From: Myxococcota bacterium
Lineage (GTDB): Bacteria > Myxococcota > XYA12-FULL-58-9 > JALHOP01
DNA: 64,000 nt
Assembly (NCBI GenBank): GCA_022842935.1
Contig: JALHOP010000003.1
Location: 186,001-250,000, forward strand
Direction of reading: 5' to 3'
In this document: in pieces, positions 41,353 through 50,362 of the stretch
Position numbering within the stretch: position 1 is the first letter of the stretch
How the letters are laid out: each line of letters opens with the position of its first letter
The notes under the pieces: generated by a model
Database searches by the model: none
What the model saw: the letters and a program-made list of their open reading frames with translations, nothing else
Told to the model about the DNA's origin: nothing
Made by a program: the position numbers and the translations under genes

Positions 41353-43383
41353 TCAACGTGCGGTGACGAACTGCTCCGAGGTAATCACGACGGACGCCTC
41401 CGCTGGATTGCGCGCGCAGCTCGACAAGTCACGCGTGTTGCTGCAGCGGAAGACCACCGGAATATTGGTGACCTGCGCGATGCCAGGCTGCGTGAGGCGG
41501 TCGGCTGGTGCCTGCGTGAAGAACACGTAGATGTTGTTCACGCCCACGAGGTTGGGGTCGTATGAGCCGGTCTGCATCAGCTTGATGTTGCTGATGCGCA
41601 CGTTGTAGCAGTTGCGGTCCGCTATCGAGATCAGCGGGAATACACGCACCGTGGCGTCGGGCAAGAGATCGGCGTCGACGCGTACATCAATGTAAGCGGT
41701 CTCGCCGTTCGGTGCTCGGGCAGTGAGTCGGTAGGTGCCGCTGCCGTTGATGGCGACCGGCACGGCGGACCAGAACGGCGGGAAGCGCGAGTGCGCGTCG
41801 ACCCAGGCGAGCGTGCCCGCTGCTGGATCCCAGGTAAGGTCAGCTTGGCCTGCCGCGATGTTGCTCGACCCCTGCACGAATTGCACGGCGCGCAGCTCGG
41901 GAGAGTCCTCCATCGAGGCGATGGTGCGTAGACCGATGGTGTCGATGCCAGTGCGGTAGCTCTCAACGCCCCGTACAGCTGATTCGTTGATGCGGGGGTC
42001 GGTGTGAGCGAGCACCTCGTCGCCGTTCAAGACGCCGTCCGAGTCGAAGTCGAGCAAGCGGTCGTTCGGGTTCGTCGGCAAGGTCCCGCTCATGAACTCG
42101 ACGAAGTCGGTGAGACCGTCGCCATCGGTGTCGGGCTTCGACGCCGATGTTTCGATGATGCCCTCTTCGCAGTCATTCAAGATGTCGAGATCGCTATCGG
42201 GCAACTCGCCGACGTCCGCTGGGTTGGGACACGACGAGGGGCGGTCGAGCGGATCGAGCGGATTCTTGTTGCTACGCGATTCGATGCCGTCGCCGAGACC
42301 GTCACCGTCGGTGTCGACCAGGAACGGATCGGTGCCGATGATGCCGACCTCCTGGGTGTCAGGAAGGCCATCGCCGTCGCTATCGAGCTCGGGTCCAGCT
42401 GGTGAAATACGGACGTTGCGATTGAAGGCGAGGATGTCCTTGCGGACGAGGTTCACCGACCCCGAAGCGATGGGCAGCTTGATGTCGATGAGGTTCGGAC
42501 AGTTGTAGGTGCGCAGGGTGCCGTTACCGACGGTCTTGATGTTTTGGTACACGCTGACTGCTTCCGCGAACTGGTCGTCGTAGTAAGTCGGCGTCGGCGC
42601 CGCGGCGAGCAAGCACTCTGTGGCGCAATACAGATCGCCAGCGAGGTTCAGGCAGTCGCACGCAGGCGGCGTGGTCTGCGGCAGGTAGCAGTTGTACGAT
42701 TGGGCGACGCCTTGATCGATGGTCGAAGGTCCGAAGTACAACAGGCCGATGTTGAACTGGAACTCCAGCGCGCCGTAGTCGTACACGAGGTCGCGAAGAT
42801 TCGCGACCTGCGCGGCGATTTCGGGCGTTTCGAGGTCTGGGTTCGCGGGTCCTGCGACCAACAAGAAGACAACGTAACGCGTGCGCAGGACATCGCCGGG
42901 CGGGGACCGCGAGACGTCGGCCGAGATGAATGACTCTGCGGTCGTGATCGCCGTTGTTAGATCGCGACGCGGATCACTCGGTGCTACGCGCAGCTGTGCC
43001 TCGGCGAGGGCGATGAGATCCTGGTCCTGCGGGCGCAGGAACTGCTGCCCAACGGTGTCTGGAAGCGCGCGCGCTGTCGAGTTGAAGCCCACGAAGCCGA
43101 ACGAAACGTGGAGCTGATTGCGATTGGCCTGAACGAGAGCATCGATGCCGCCGGGAGCATCGATGAGCCGCTGGTCGGGATCCGCCTGGCGCATCTCCGC
43201 GGAGGTGTCGACGACGAAGAGCACCTTCACGGGGAATTGTGAACCGCTGGTGTTCTCCGAACAGACCTCGCCGGTCAGGGCGATGCGGTCCGGGATCAGC
43301 GGGTTGTTGCCATTCTGGACATAGAGGTCCGAACCGGTGCAGCCCAGTGCGAACAACAAGGGGAGGAGAGCTGAGCGCTTCAA
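41353..43383 (-). CDS. Surface lipoprotein with vWA-like and thrombospondin type 3 repeats (CglD-like)
   Basis: 676 aa with signal and lipobox L-L-F-A-L-G-C-T-G-S. Residues 50-300 look like a von Willebrand A domain (V-K-V-L-F-V-V-D-T-S-A-E-M near 54-66), though the metal site is incomplete: D-T-S-A-E replaces D-x-S-x-S, and the later metal Asp is replaced in L-L-V-A-G-P-A. Residues about 315-480 contain D-x-D-G-D-G-x-x-D calcium-binding thrombospondin type 3 repeats. Several cysteines are present. Myxococcus CglD and CglB, outer-membrane gliding adhesins, have vWA-type domains, and this locus also holds CglF-like and GltG-like genes, hence the comparison. Homology to CglD is not proven. Confidence 0.72.
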   Translation of the reverse strand: MKRSALLPLLFALGCTGSDLYVQNGNNPLIPDRIALTGEVCSENTSGSQFPVKVLFVVDTSAEMRQADPDQRLIDAPGGIDALVQANRNQLHVSFGFVGFNSTARALPDTVGQQFLRPQDQDLIALAEAQLRVAPSDPRRDLTTAITTAESFISADVSRSPPGDVLRTRYVVFLLVAGPANPDLETPEIAAQVANLRDLVYDYGALEFQFNIGLLYFGPSTIDQGVAQSYNCYLPQTTPPACDCLNLAGDLYCATECLLAAAPTPTYYDDQFAEAVSVYQNIKTVGNGTLRTYNCPNLIDIKLPIASGSVNLVRKDILAFNRNVRISPAGPELDSDGDGLPDTQEVGIIGTDPFLVDTDGDGLGDGIESRSNKNPLDPLDRPSSCPNPADVGELPDSDLDILNDCEEGIIETSASKPDTDGDGLTDFVEFMSGTLPTNPNDRLLDFDSDGVLNGDEVLAHTDPRINESAVRGVESYRTGIDTIGLRTIASMEDSPELRAVQFVQGSSNIAAGQADLTWDPAAGTLAWVDAHSRFPPFWSAVPVAINGSGTYRLTARAPNGETAYIDVRVDADLLPDATVRVFPLISIADRNCYNVRISNIKLMQTGSYDPNLVGVNNIYVFFTQAPADRLTQPGIAQVTNIPVVFRCSNTRDLSSCARNPAEASVVITSEQFVTAR

Positions 43384-43554
43384 GATGTCGGGAGTGTACC
43401 ACGTGGAGGGCGGCCGACAACGCGACGGTTTCAGGACCAGAAGAGGCGCGGAAAAACGACATGCCCAGGGGAGCGGGCTGCCGCGGCGACCCGCGAGCGT
43501 CGTGCGGGCGTGCTAGCTGCGGGACAAGCGGCGGAATCGTGCTATCCTCGCCAG

Positions 43555-45357
43555 ATGTTTCGGCGATCCCCCGTCATCCTCGGTCTCACCGCGGCCGCGC
43601 TCCTCCTTGCCCAGTGCCGCGATGACAACCGCCGCGTCATCGAAGATTTCGCGAATCGCCAGCCGCGCTGGCACTTCGTGCGACAGAGCCAGCCTGCTGG
43701 CGACACGACATTCACGTCTTCTTACGGCAACAGTCTCAACGAGCTCTTCGTGGTCGGTTGGGGCGGTGTCATCCTCACCAACCGCAGCGGCTCGTGGGAG
43801 CGCATGCCATCCCCGACCACGGTCAACCTGACGTCGATCACCGGCGTCGAGAACGGCGGCGTGTTCGGGCTACCCGCTGCCCACGGCGAGATGATCGCGG
43901 TCGGCTGGCACGGCACGATTCTACATTATCACCCAAACCCCGACGCTGATCCGCTGACCGAAGACGGCGTGTGGAGCTTGATCGCGAGCGCGGGCGACCC
44001 CGCGACGGGGCAGCTCGCCGACGCGGCCACCCAGAGCTTGCCGGTTTTTCCTCCGCTATTGCGGCCAGACCCCGCTTGTCCCGATACCGATGGTGACGGC
44101 CGCGGCGACGATGGCGACGGCGACGGCTGGGTCGGCAATGCCGGTGGCTTGCAGCACGTGTGCATCGGCGGCGCCACAGCCAACTGCGATGACAACTGCC
44201 GCATCGTTGCCAATGGCAATCAGCGCCCGCTCACCGACGCGACCGGCACCGGGTGCGTTGGGCCGGGCTCTCTCCCAGACCTGTCACGTGATCAGGTCGA
44301 CAACGACGGTGATGCGATTGGCCTCACCTGTGATGACGACGATTTCGCGCCGAGCTTTGCACCCCGGTTCCAGGCGCATCTCTTTTCGGTTTGGATGCGA
44401 GCCAACGGCAACAACCTCCGCATCATTGCGGTAGGCGAAGACGGCGCCCTCGCCGACTTTACCGGGCTTTCCGCTGGGGCGGTTCCCTCGGGCATGCTGC
44501 AGCCAGTGACCGCAACTGGCGCCTGGGAAGCTCAGGTGAACCTTGGCTTTCGCTTCGTTGACGATTGCGACGCCGCGACACCCGCCGGCCAGTCTTGCAA
44601 CAACGGCCGCTTGCCGCCCACCTGCCAAGCCCAGTGCAACCCTATCAAGACGACCTGCAGTTGCCCCGTCGCGCAGGGTCAGTGTTGTGACCCAGGTGCG
44701 AGCACTGGCGCCGCTGGGCCCTCTGGTCCGGCAGCCAACGCCTGCGATGGAGCAACGGGCAATTGTTCGGTGCTCTGCCCGAACTGCTTTCGTCACCTCG
44801 AGGAGACCCTTCGCAGCGTCACCGTCGACAACAACACCATCGCGGCCGTCGGAGCGAGCGGCACCATCGTTTATGGAGACTTGAACGACGTCAACCTCAC
44901 GTGGAGCGCTCCGAGCTGTCCCGATCCACCACGGCCGTATGACGAGAAGCCACTGCTCACCGCGGTGCGAGCCGCCGGTGGCGCGTTTCAGATCGTCGGC
45001 GCGGCTGGTGCCATTTTCCGAGGCAGCGATGGCGGCGGTTGTGACCTCACGTCCCGGCCAGGGGCTCCGAAGGGCTTCTTGTCGGCGCTCTTCCCAACCG
45101 GCGGCGATAGCTCCTTCATCGTCGGCGATGAGGGTGTTTTCGTGCAGCAGCAGGGCGGTACCCTGACCCCCATCCCAACCGAAACCGACGAGAATCTCTT
45201 CACGATTTGGCGCACGTTCGCGCCGCTGAGCGACGAAGAGATCCTCTCGACCGGTCAGCGGCTCGAAGACCTCGATCCGAACGTGCCGCGCCCCGATGTC
45301 GCCCGCTTTTGGCTCATCGGCGCGGGCGGGGCCATCATTCAGGCCACCTTCTTCTAA
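43555..45357 (+). CDS. Surface lipoprotein with beta-propeller-type repeats and TSP3-like segment
   Basis: 600 aa from ATG 43555. The signal ends at L-L-L-A-Q-C, a lipobox. Recurrent strands of about 60-90 residues (F-V-V-G-W-G-G-V-I-L, A-V-G-W-H-G-T-I-L, A-V-G-E-D-G-A-L, A-V-G-A-S-G-T-I, I-V-G-A-A-G-A-I, I-V-G-D-E-G-V-F, I-G-A-G-G-A-I-I) suggest a WD/BNR-like propeller. A cysteine-rich TSP3-like insert with D-T-D-G-D-G-R-G-D and D-N-C-R-I-V-A-N-G sits between them. It shares the TSP3 feature with the divergent lipoprotein and precedes the gliding-type genes. Function unknown; calcium binding and surface exposure are inferred. Confidence 0.72.
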   Translation: MFRRSPVILGLTAAALLLAQCRDDNRRVIEDFANRQPRWHFVRQSQPAGDTTFTSSYGNSLNELFVVGWGGVILTNRSGSWERMPSPTTVNLTSITGVENGGVFGLPAAHGEMIAVGWHGTILHYHPNPDADPLTEDGVWSLIASAGDPATGQLADAATQSLPVFPPLLRPDPACPDTDGDGRGDDGDGDGWVGNAGGLQHVCIGGATANCDDNCRIVANGNQRPLTDATGTGCVGPGSLPDLSRDQVDNDGDAIGLTCDDDDFAPSFAPRFQAHLFSVWMRANGNNLRIIAVGEDGALADFTGLSAGAVPSGMLQPVTATGAWEAQVNLGFRFVDDCDAATPAGQSCNNGRLPPTCQAQCNPIKTTCSCPVAQGQCCDPGASTGAAGPSGPAANACDGATGNCSVLCPNCFRHLEETLRSVTVDNNTIAAVGASGTIVYGDLNDVNLTWSAPSCPDPPRPYDEKPLLTAVRAAGGAFQIVGAAGAIFRGSDGGGCDLTSRPGAPKGFLSALFPTGGDSSFIVGDEGVFVQQQGGTLTPIPTETDENLFTIWRTFAPLSDEEILSTGQRLEDLDPNVPRPDVARFWLIGAGGAIIQATFF

Positions 45358-45498
45358 CCCGATGATTGACCTTTTCCTTGCCAGGGGGCCTAGCGAAGCA
45401 AGAACATGGCGTGCCACGCCTACCTACGGTAAACACAGGTGGACTTGGGTAAGCCTTCCTTCACCCTACGTTAGGCCAAAGCTCGAGGATCGAAGACC

Positions 45499-45762
45499 AT
45501 GCGACGCAATTTGACGCTCATGTCGTTCATGGCCGTTATCGCAACGGCCGTGCTTGCAAATAGTTCCGTCGCCCACGCGCAGGCGGCCGGCGGTTATCGC
45601 GGTCCGACGCGTGTCGACTTCGACGATCGCCTCATCAAAGGACAGACCACCAAAGCAGACTCCGTCTATATCTATGACCGGCAGCAGATCGAAATTCGCT
45701 CCCTGGTCACCAAAGCGCGTACCTTCCGACCGAAGATCGTCAAAAGCGTGTTCGAGGAGTAG
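45499..45762 (+). CDS. Small secreted CglF-like protein
   Basis: 87 aa. The signal peptide (R-R-N-L-T-L-M-S-F-M-A-V-I-A-T-A-V-L-A-N, then A-H-A-Q-A) is followed by about 55 mature residues with V-D-F-D-D-R-L-I-K-G-Q-T-T-K-A-D-S-V-Y and Y-D-R-Q-Q-I-E-I-R-S-L-V. Size, export signal and position just before a GltG-like FHA/TonB gene fit the small gliding protein CglF of Myxococcus. A 6-bp gap separates its stop from the next start. I judge CglF similarity from memory and context. Confidence 0.65.
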   Translation: MRRNLTLMSFMAVIATAVLANSSVAHAQAAGGYRGPTRVDFDDRLIKGQTTKADSVYIYDRQQIEIRSLVTKARTFRPKIVKSVFEE

Positions 45763-45768
45763 ATCACG

Positions 45769-48312
45769 TTGGCGAACCGACCCGGCCCAGCCGTCCTCCA
45801 AGTTCACATCTTTCGTGACGGCGAGTTCTTGGGCACCGATGTCTTCGCCGAGAGGCAAATCGTCGTCGGGCGCGACCCCGACGAGGCCGATCTCGTTTTG
45901 GAGTCGTCGCAGGTTTCGCGGCGTCACGCGATCATCGAGAACGAAGGCGGTCGGGTTACCGTCCGCGATGCGGGGAGCACCAATGGCGTCTTCCTCAACG
46001 CCGATAAGGTCGTCAACTCGGTAGAAGTCACTCGGCTCGACGAGATCCGCATCGGCGAGTTCGCCCTCAAGCTCAAGTTCGCCTCGAAGGGCAAAGGCGC
46101 CGGAGAAGAGTCGGCACCGGTGCCCGCTCTCGAGCGGCGTCCCGGCGACTCGACGCGCGAGCTGCAGGCGATGTCGAAGACCGGCCAAGCAGCGGCGCTG
46201 CCACGCGACGAGCGGACCGCCCCCGCCCCAGTAGCCGCGTCCGCAGCGCCGAAGCCTGCGCCCCGCGCAGAGGCCAACGCTTCGCGGTCGCGGATGCCAG
46301 CTTCGGCGAGCGATCTGTCCGAGTTCGACGACGTCCCCGACGAGCCTACCGACGAGCTCGGCCGTGCCCCGCGAGCGGAGTTCCGCAAACGCGACGAGCC
46401 GGTCGATCGTGACAAGCTCGGTGACATGCTCGCGGGTATTGGCATCGCTGAGCCAGGCGTCAACTCGCCCACCACCGTCGACGCGTCGCCGTTGCCGATG
46501 GCGCGCGGCGATTCCGAATCGAAACGACGTGGCGGCAAAGGCAAAGGTGCCGCTTTCGCGGACTTGGCCTCCGAGCTCGAAGGCCCCGAGGCTGCGACAC
46601 GAACGAACATCACTGGTTTCGATAGCGACGAGGGCGACGATACGCGGCGCGAAGCCTCGCGCGGCATGAACGGCAAGTCGATGAACGGTGGCGGCCGCGC
46701 CTATTCGCACGCGCACGGCGCGGCGCTCGCGCGCGACGAGCTCGAACCCGAGTCGATTCCTTCCGCCGCGCCGGTGCAGGCGCGGGGCATGCCCAAAGCC
46801 CCCGACATGCTGGGTCTCGACGGCGACCCCATGGCCGCATTCGAGCCCCACGCCGATGTCACCCACGACGACGATCACGACGATCACGACGAGGACGACG
46901 ACTACATCCCGACGTATTCGCTCGCGCAGCACATTTTGGGCGACGAGCTTCCTCCGAAACATGGCGTGCCGCGCGTCGAGATTCTCGCGGTGCGTGACGA
47001 CGTGGTCGATAGCGTCGTTTTGCTGGCACCCGGAGAGTCGTATTGGGTGGGGCCCGAGTCCACCATTGCCCGCCTCATGGCTAAAGCCGCCAACAAAGAG
47101 GGCGGCGCTGTGTACAAGCCCGGCCCACGCTTCGAGCTGGTGAAGCACAAGCGACCTGGCGAGGTCGAAGTCGAGTTCAAGAAAGAATCGCGCGGCATGG
47201 TCGTTCGCGGCGGGCGCAGCGTCGAGCTGGGTTCGGTGCAGGGCCGACAGGGTCGCAAGCAAGTCCGCCGCGGCACTCAGATCATGGGCCTGTCGCGAGG
47301 CGAAATTGCCCAAGTCCACGACGGCCCGACCACATATCACATTCGCCAAGTCATCGCGCCGGCGCCGCTCCGCGATGACAGACCATTCATCCAGCGTATC
47401 CGCCCCGAGAAGCTCCTCCTCACCTCGGCGCTATCCGCGTTCCTCGTTCACATCGTCGTCATGTCCTTGATGACTCTCCTGGGTGGTCCGCCCGAGATGA
47501 AGGAGAAGGTGCAAGAGGAGTTCATCGAGGTGACGGTCGAGCCCGAGATGAAGCTCGAAGAGCCGCCGAAGCCTCCGGAGCCCCCGCCGCCCGAGCCTAC
47601 TCCCCCGGCGCCGACCCCTCCGCCTGTTCCTATGAAGCAGCCGAAGATGAAGCAGCCGAAGGTGGCAGCCGTTGCGCCCGCGCCTCCGAATCCGGCGCCC
47701 GTAGGTGTTCTTGGCTTGCTGAACAAGAAAGGTCCGACGCAGGCGCCTGGACCGGCTGCTGCGGTCGCGGCCATCTCGAACCTCGCGGCGGCCAAGACCC
47801 CGAGCGGCTCGAGTGGCTACAAGGTGTCTGGTCTCATCGGCAAGCTTCCGACCTCCGATCTATCGATCGGTGGCGGCGGCGGTGGACCGATGACCAAGGG
47901 CGCGGCGGCGTTACTCCGCGGCGGCGGCGGCGGCGCTGGTGTGCTCACGGGCAAGGCGACTGGGCAGGTGCGATCGCTCGTTACGAAGATGCCGCAGGGC
48001 ATGCGCGCGCAAGGCGGGTCGCTCGACCGCGAAGAGATCCAGAAGGTCGTCAACAAGCACATCGGTGAGATTCAGCGCTGCTACGAGCGCGAGCTCCTCA
48101 AGACGCCAACCCTCGCCGGCAAGGTCACCATCGAATGGGTGGTCGCGACGAGCGGCGCGGTCAAGTCGTCACGCCAGAAGGACGCGACGCTCCAGTCGTC
48201 CGGTGCGGTGAACTGCATGCTGGCATCGGTCAAGGGCTGGCAGTTCCCGCAACCGCGTGGCGGCGAGGTCGTCGTCAGCTATCCGTTCAACTTCTCGTCG
48301 ATAGGCATGTAG
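45769..48312 (+). CDS. GltG-like gliding motility protein: FHA domain, membrane helix, AgmX/PglI TonB-like C terminus
   Basis: 847 aa from TTG 45769, with GAGGAG nine bases upstream. An N-terminal FHA domain is clear (V-V-G-R-D, S-R-R-H-A-I-I, G-S-T-N-G-V-F-L), followed by a long charged linker that includes an Asp/His-rich stretch near residue 365. A second globular region precedes a single membrane helix near 550. A Pro-rich spacer (E-P-P-K-P-P-E-P) reaches into the periplasm and ends in the AgmX/PglI TonB-like domain (K-V-V-N-K-H-I-G-E-I-Q-R-C-Y-E-R-E-L). GltG of the Myxococcus Glt gliding machinery has this layout. It may bind phospho-Thr partners inside and the outer-membrane part outside. 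Confidence 0.82.
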   Translation: MANRPGPAVLQVHIFRDGEFLGTDVFAERQIVVGRDPDEADLVLESSQVSRRHAIIENEGGRVTVRDAGSTNGVFLNADKVVNSVEVTRLDEIRIGEFALKLKFASKGKGAGEESAPVPALERRPGDSTRELQAMSKTGQAAALPRDERTAPAPVAASAAPKPAPRAEANASRSRMPASASDLSEFDDVPDEPTDELGRAPRAEFRKRDEPVDRDKLGDMLAGIGIAEPGVNSPTTVDASPLPMARGDSESKRRGGKGKGAAFADLASELEGPEAATRTNITGFDSDEGDDTRREASRGMNGKSMNGGGRAYSHAHGAALARDELEPESIPSAAPVQARGMPKAPDMLGLDGDPMAAFEPHADVTHDDDHDDHDEDDDYIPTYSLAQHILGDELPPKHGVPRVEILAVRDDVVDSVVLLAPGESYWVGPESTIARLMAKAANKEGGAVYKPGPRFELVKHKRPGEVEVEFKKESRGMVVRGGRSVELGSVQGRQGRKQVRRGTQIMGLSRGEIAQVHDGPTTYHIRQVIAPAPLRDDRPFIQRIRPEKLLLTSALSAFLVHIVVMSLMTLLGGPPEMKEKVQEEFIEVTVEPEMKLEEPPKPPEPPPPEPTPPAPTPPPVPMKQPKMKQPKVAAVAPAPPNPAPVGVLGLLNKKGPTQAPGPAAAVAAISNLAAAKTPSGSSGYKVSGLIGKLPTSDLSIGGGGGGPMTKGAAALLRGGGGGAGVLTGKATGQVRSLVTKMPQGMRAQGGSLDREEIQKVVNKHIGEIQRCYERELLKTPTLAGKVTIEWVVATSGAVKSSRQKDATLQSSGAVNCMLASVKGWQFPQPRGGEVVVSYPFNFSSIGM

Positions 48313-48316
48313 TTTT

Positions 48317-48339
48317 GGCCAGGCTTTACTGCCTTGGCC
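48317..48339. terminator. Hairpin in the convergent spacer between the GltG-like and serA genes
   Basis: GGCCA-GGC, a 6-base loop, then GCC-TTGGCC can pair with a one-base bulge just after the GltG-like stop, between convergent genes. It lacks the U-run of a classical intrinsic terminator (CTCTCTG follows), so it may be only an mRNA 3' end stabiliser. Confidence 0.35.
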
Positions 48340-48421
48340 CTCTCTGTCCGCTATAGCGTCTTGTTGCCCTGGGTCGTTGCTTCGCCGGTAGAGTCATCGT
48401 GTCAGATAGGGGCGGCGGAGC

Positions 48422-49630
48422 TCAGAGCGGCGTCGCGTTGAGGCGCACGAGTCGCGCGTCGAGCACGTGGTCGTATTCTCCGATCTTCGCAATGAGATCG
48501 GCAGGTGGCTCGCTCCCCAAACGAATGCGGGCGCTCGCAGCTTCGGCGCCGTCGAAGATGACGTTTTCGACCTCTTCGACGTTGATGTTCGACTCGCGCA
48601 ATGAGCCAAGCACGTTCGCGAGGACGCCAACACGATCGAGGTGACGAACGTTGAGCTGCCACTGGGCCGGCGACTGCTTACAGAGATTCACGCAGTTCAA
48701 CGCCCGACCATCGCGCGTGAAGGTCGTGATGATGCGGACCGTCTCCGTTGCGACCGCGTTCTGTGCTTGCTCGGTCGAAGCGCCGATGTGTGGCGTTGCG
48801 AGCACTGCGGGGTCTCCCGCCAACGCATGCATGAAGGGGCCTTCGCCCGCGGCCGGCTCGCCGTCGAACACATCGGAGGCGTAACGCAGACCGCGCGTCT
48901 TCATGGCGGTGGCGACGGCTTGTTCGTCGACGATGCCGTCTCGTGCCATGTTGATGAGCATTGCCCGTTCGGGGAGCATGGCAAGAAACGCTGCGTTGAT
49001 GCAGTGTTTGGTGTCAGCCGTGTAGGCGACGTGAACGCTCACGATGTCGCTTTTGGCGGCCAGCGTGAGTAGATCCGCTGCCCTGACCACGCTTAGCTCG
49101 CTTGCGTTCTCGTCGGTGAGTGAGCGCGACCACGCCACGACGTTCAAGCCGAACGCCGAGGCACGCAGCGCGACCTCGCGGCCGATTTGACCCAAGCCGA
49201 CGATGCCGAGGGTTTTGCCGAAAAGCCCATCCGCTTTGGAGTATTCCTTCTTGTTCCAGCGCCCTGCGGTGAGGTCGTTCGAGGCGCGGTGGACGCGACG
49301 GTCGAGGCCGAGCATCAGCGCGAACGTCAGCTCCGCGACCGCGATCGCGTTCTTACCGGGACAGTTGGTGACGAATACGCCGCGTGCGCTCGCTGCGGCG
49401 ACGTCGATGGTGTTGACCCCGGCACCCGCGCGTACGATGAGCTGCAGGTTCTTCGCGCCGCGAATGACGTCGCCCGAGACCTTGCTCGACCGAACGACGA
49501 GAACGTCGTGGTCCGCCAAAGCCGTCATGCCCTTGGCGCCTGCCTCGGGATCGTAGTCGACCGTGATGCCGGCGGCGTTGAGAGCGGTGATTGCGGACTT
49601 CTCGAGCTTGTCTGCGATCAGAACTTTCAC
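48422..49630 (-). CDS. serA: D-3-phosphoglycerate dehydrogenase (short form with ACT domain)
   Basis: 402 aa. The 2-hydroxyacid dehydrogenase fold shows V-G-L-G-Q-I-G-R-E-V-A (NAD-binding Rossmann loop), R-A-G-A-G-V-N-T-I-D and N-C-P-G-K-N-A-I-A-V-A-E-L-T near the active site, and H-I-G-A-S-T-E-Q-A-Q-N (catalytic His). The last 80 residues (H-L-D-R-V-G-V-L-A-N-V-L-G-S-L-R-E-S-N-I-N-V) form an ACT domain for serine feedback. The length fits the short form lacking the extra substrate-binding domain. It catalyses the first serine step. The ATG overlaps the pseudo-receiver PilZ protein TGA by 4 bp. Confidence 0.93.
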   Translation of the reverse strand: MKVLIADKLEKSAITALNAAGITVDYDPEAGAKGMTALADHDVLVVRSSKVSGDVIRGAKNLQLIVRAGAGVNTIDVAAASARGVFVTNCPGKNAIAVAELTFALMLGLDRRVHRASNDLTAGRWNKKEYSKADGLFGKTLGIVGLGQIGREVALRASAFGLNVVAWSRSLTDENASELSVVRAADLLTLAAKSDIVSVHVAYTADTKHCINAAFLAMLPERAMLINMARDGIVDEQAVATAMKTRGLRYASDVFDGEPAAGEGPFMHALAGDPAVLATPHIGASTEQAQNAVATETVRIITTFTRDGRALNCVNLCKQSPAQWQLNVRHLDRVGVLANVLGSLRESNINVEEVENVIFDGAEAASARIRLGSEPPADLIAKIGEYDHVLDARLVRLNATPL

Positions 49631-50325
49631 GCGCGCTTGTCCGCCTTGACGAGGGATTGGATGTAGTCGACGAGCCGCTTGTGGTCAGGACCCCAAAGCC
49701 GCTCGAATTGAATGCGCGCTAGCACTGGCGCGGGCTGGGTGCCCTCGACCTGGAGAATTCGGCTACGCACGCGCAGCGGCCGGGATGCGCCGTCGGCGAT
49801 CATCAGGTCGAACAACTGCGACTCATCGGGGCGGACCGGATGGAGCGCGTCCATCGACATGCCGCCTTCGGAGAGGTCGCGGGTGCGACCGACGAGCACG
49901 CCGTCGGCTCGGTAAACCTCGATGGTTACATTGTGGCGGTCGTGGCGGCGGAAGTGCATCTGAAAGCGGTTCGAAGCAGCGCGGAAGATCTCCGTCACCT
50001 CGACCGGTTGCGGCACGAAGTGCGACAGGCCGAGGCGCGACAGCTTCTCCATGAGCGGCACCGACAGCTCGCGGTAGGTCGCGATGATCAAGAGATCACC
50101 CGCGATACGCTGCAACCGCGGGATGATGTCGACTGTATCGGGGCGGCTCATCTCGAGCGAGATGATCAAGAGTTGTGGCTGCTTGTCGGCCACCACGTCG
50201 ATGACCTCTTCGCCACTGGCCACAACCTGGCGAATCTCCGCGAGACGCTCGCAGGAATCGGCGATGGTCTGGGCCGTCTCGCGGTTCGGATCGGCGACGA
50301 CCAGATGCTGCAACTTCGACGACAT
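49627..50325 (-). CDS. Degenerate response-regulator receiver fused to a PilZ domain
   Basis: 232 aa. Residues 1-120 follow a CheY fold (V-V-A-D-P-N start, then L-L-I-I-S-L-E-M-S-R-P), but Ser stands where the phospho-accepting Asp should be, so ordinary phosphorylation is unlikely. Residues 125-232 are a PilZ domain with F-R-R-H-D-R (RxxxR) and R-D-L-S-E-G-G-M-S (DxSxxG), which keep the c-di-GMP-binding residues. Such proteins can act as c-di-GMP effectors. It is translationally coupled to serA, an unusual pairing. Confidence 0.85.
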   Translation of the reverse strand: MSSKLQHLVVADPNRETAQTIADSCERLAEIRQVVASGEEVIDVVADKQPQLLIISLEMSRPDTVDIIPRLQRIAGDLLIIATYRELSVPLMEKLSRLGLSHFVPQPVEVTEIFRAASNRFQMHFRRHDRHNVTIEVYRADGVLVGRTRDLSEGGMSMDALHPVRPDESQLFDLMIADGASRPLRVRSRILQVEGTQPAPVLARIQFERLWGPDHKRLVDYIQSLVKADKRA

Positions 50326-50362
50326 GGCCTTGAGCTTCCCTCTCCCGGGCGCATTTTACAAG

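Noticed and set aside
45466-47349. 627-codon minus-strand open frame opposite the GltG-like gene
   Set aside because: The opposite strand encodes unmistakable FHA motifs; the antisense product has no motif or sensible start.
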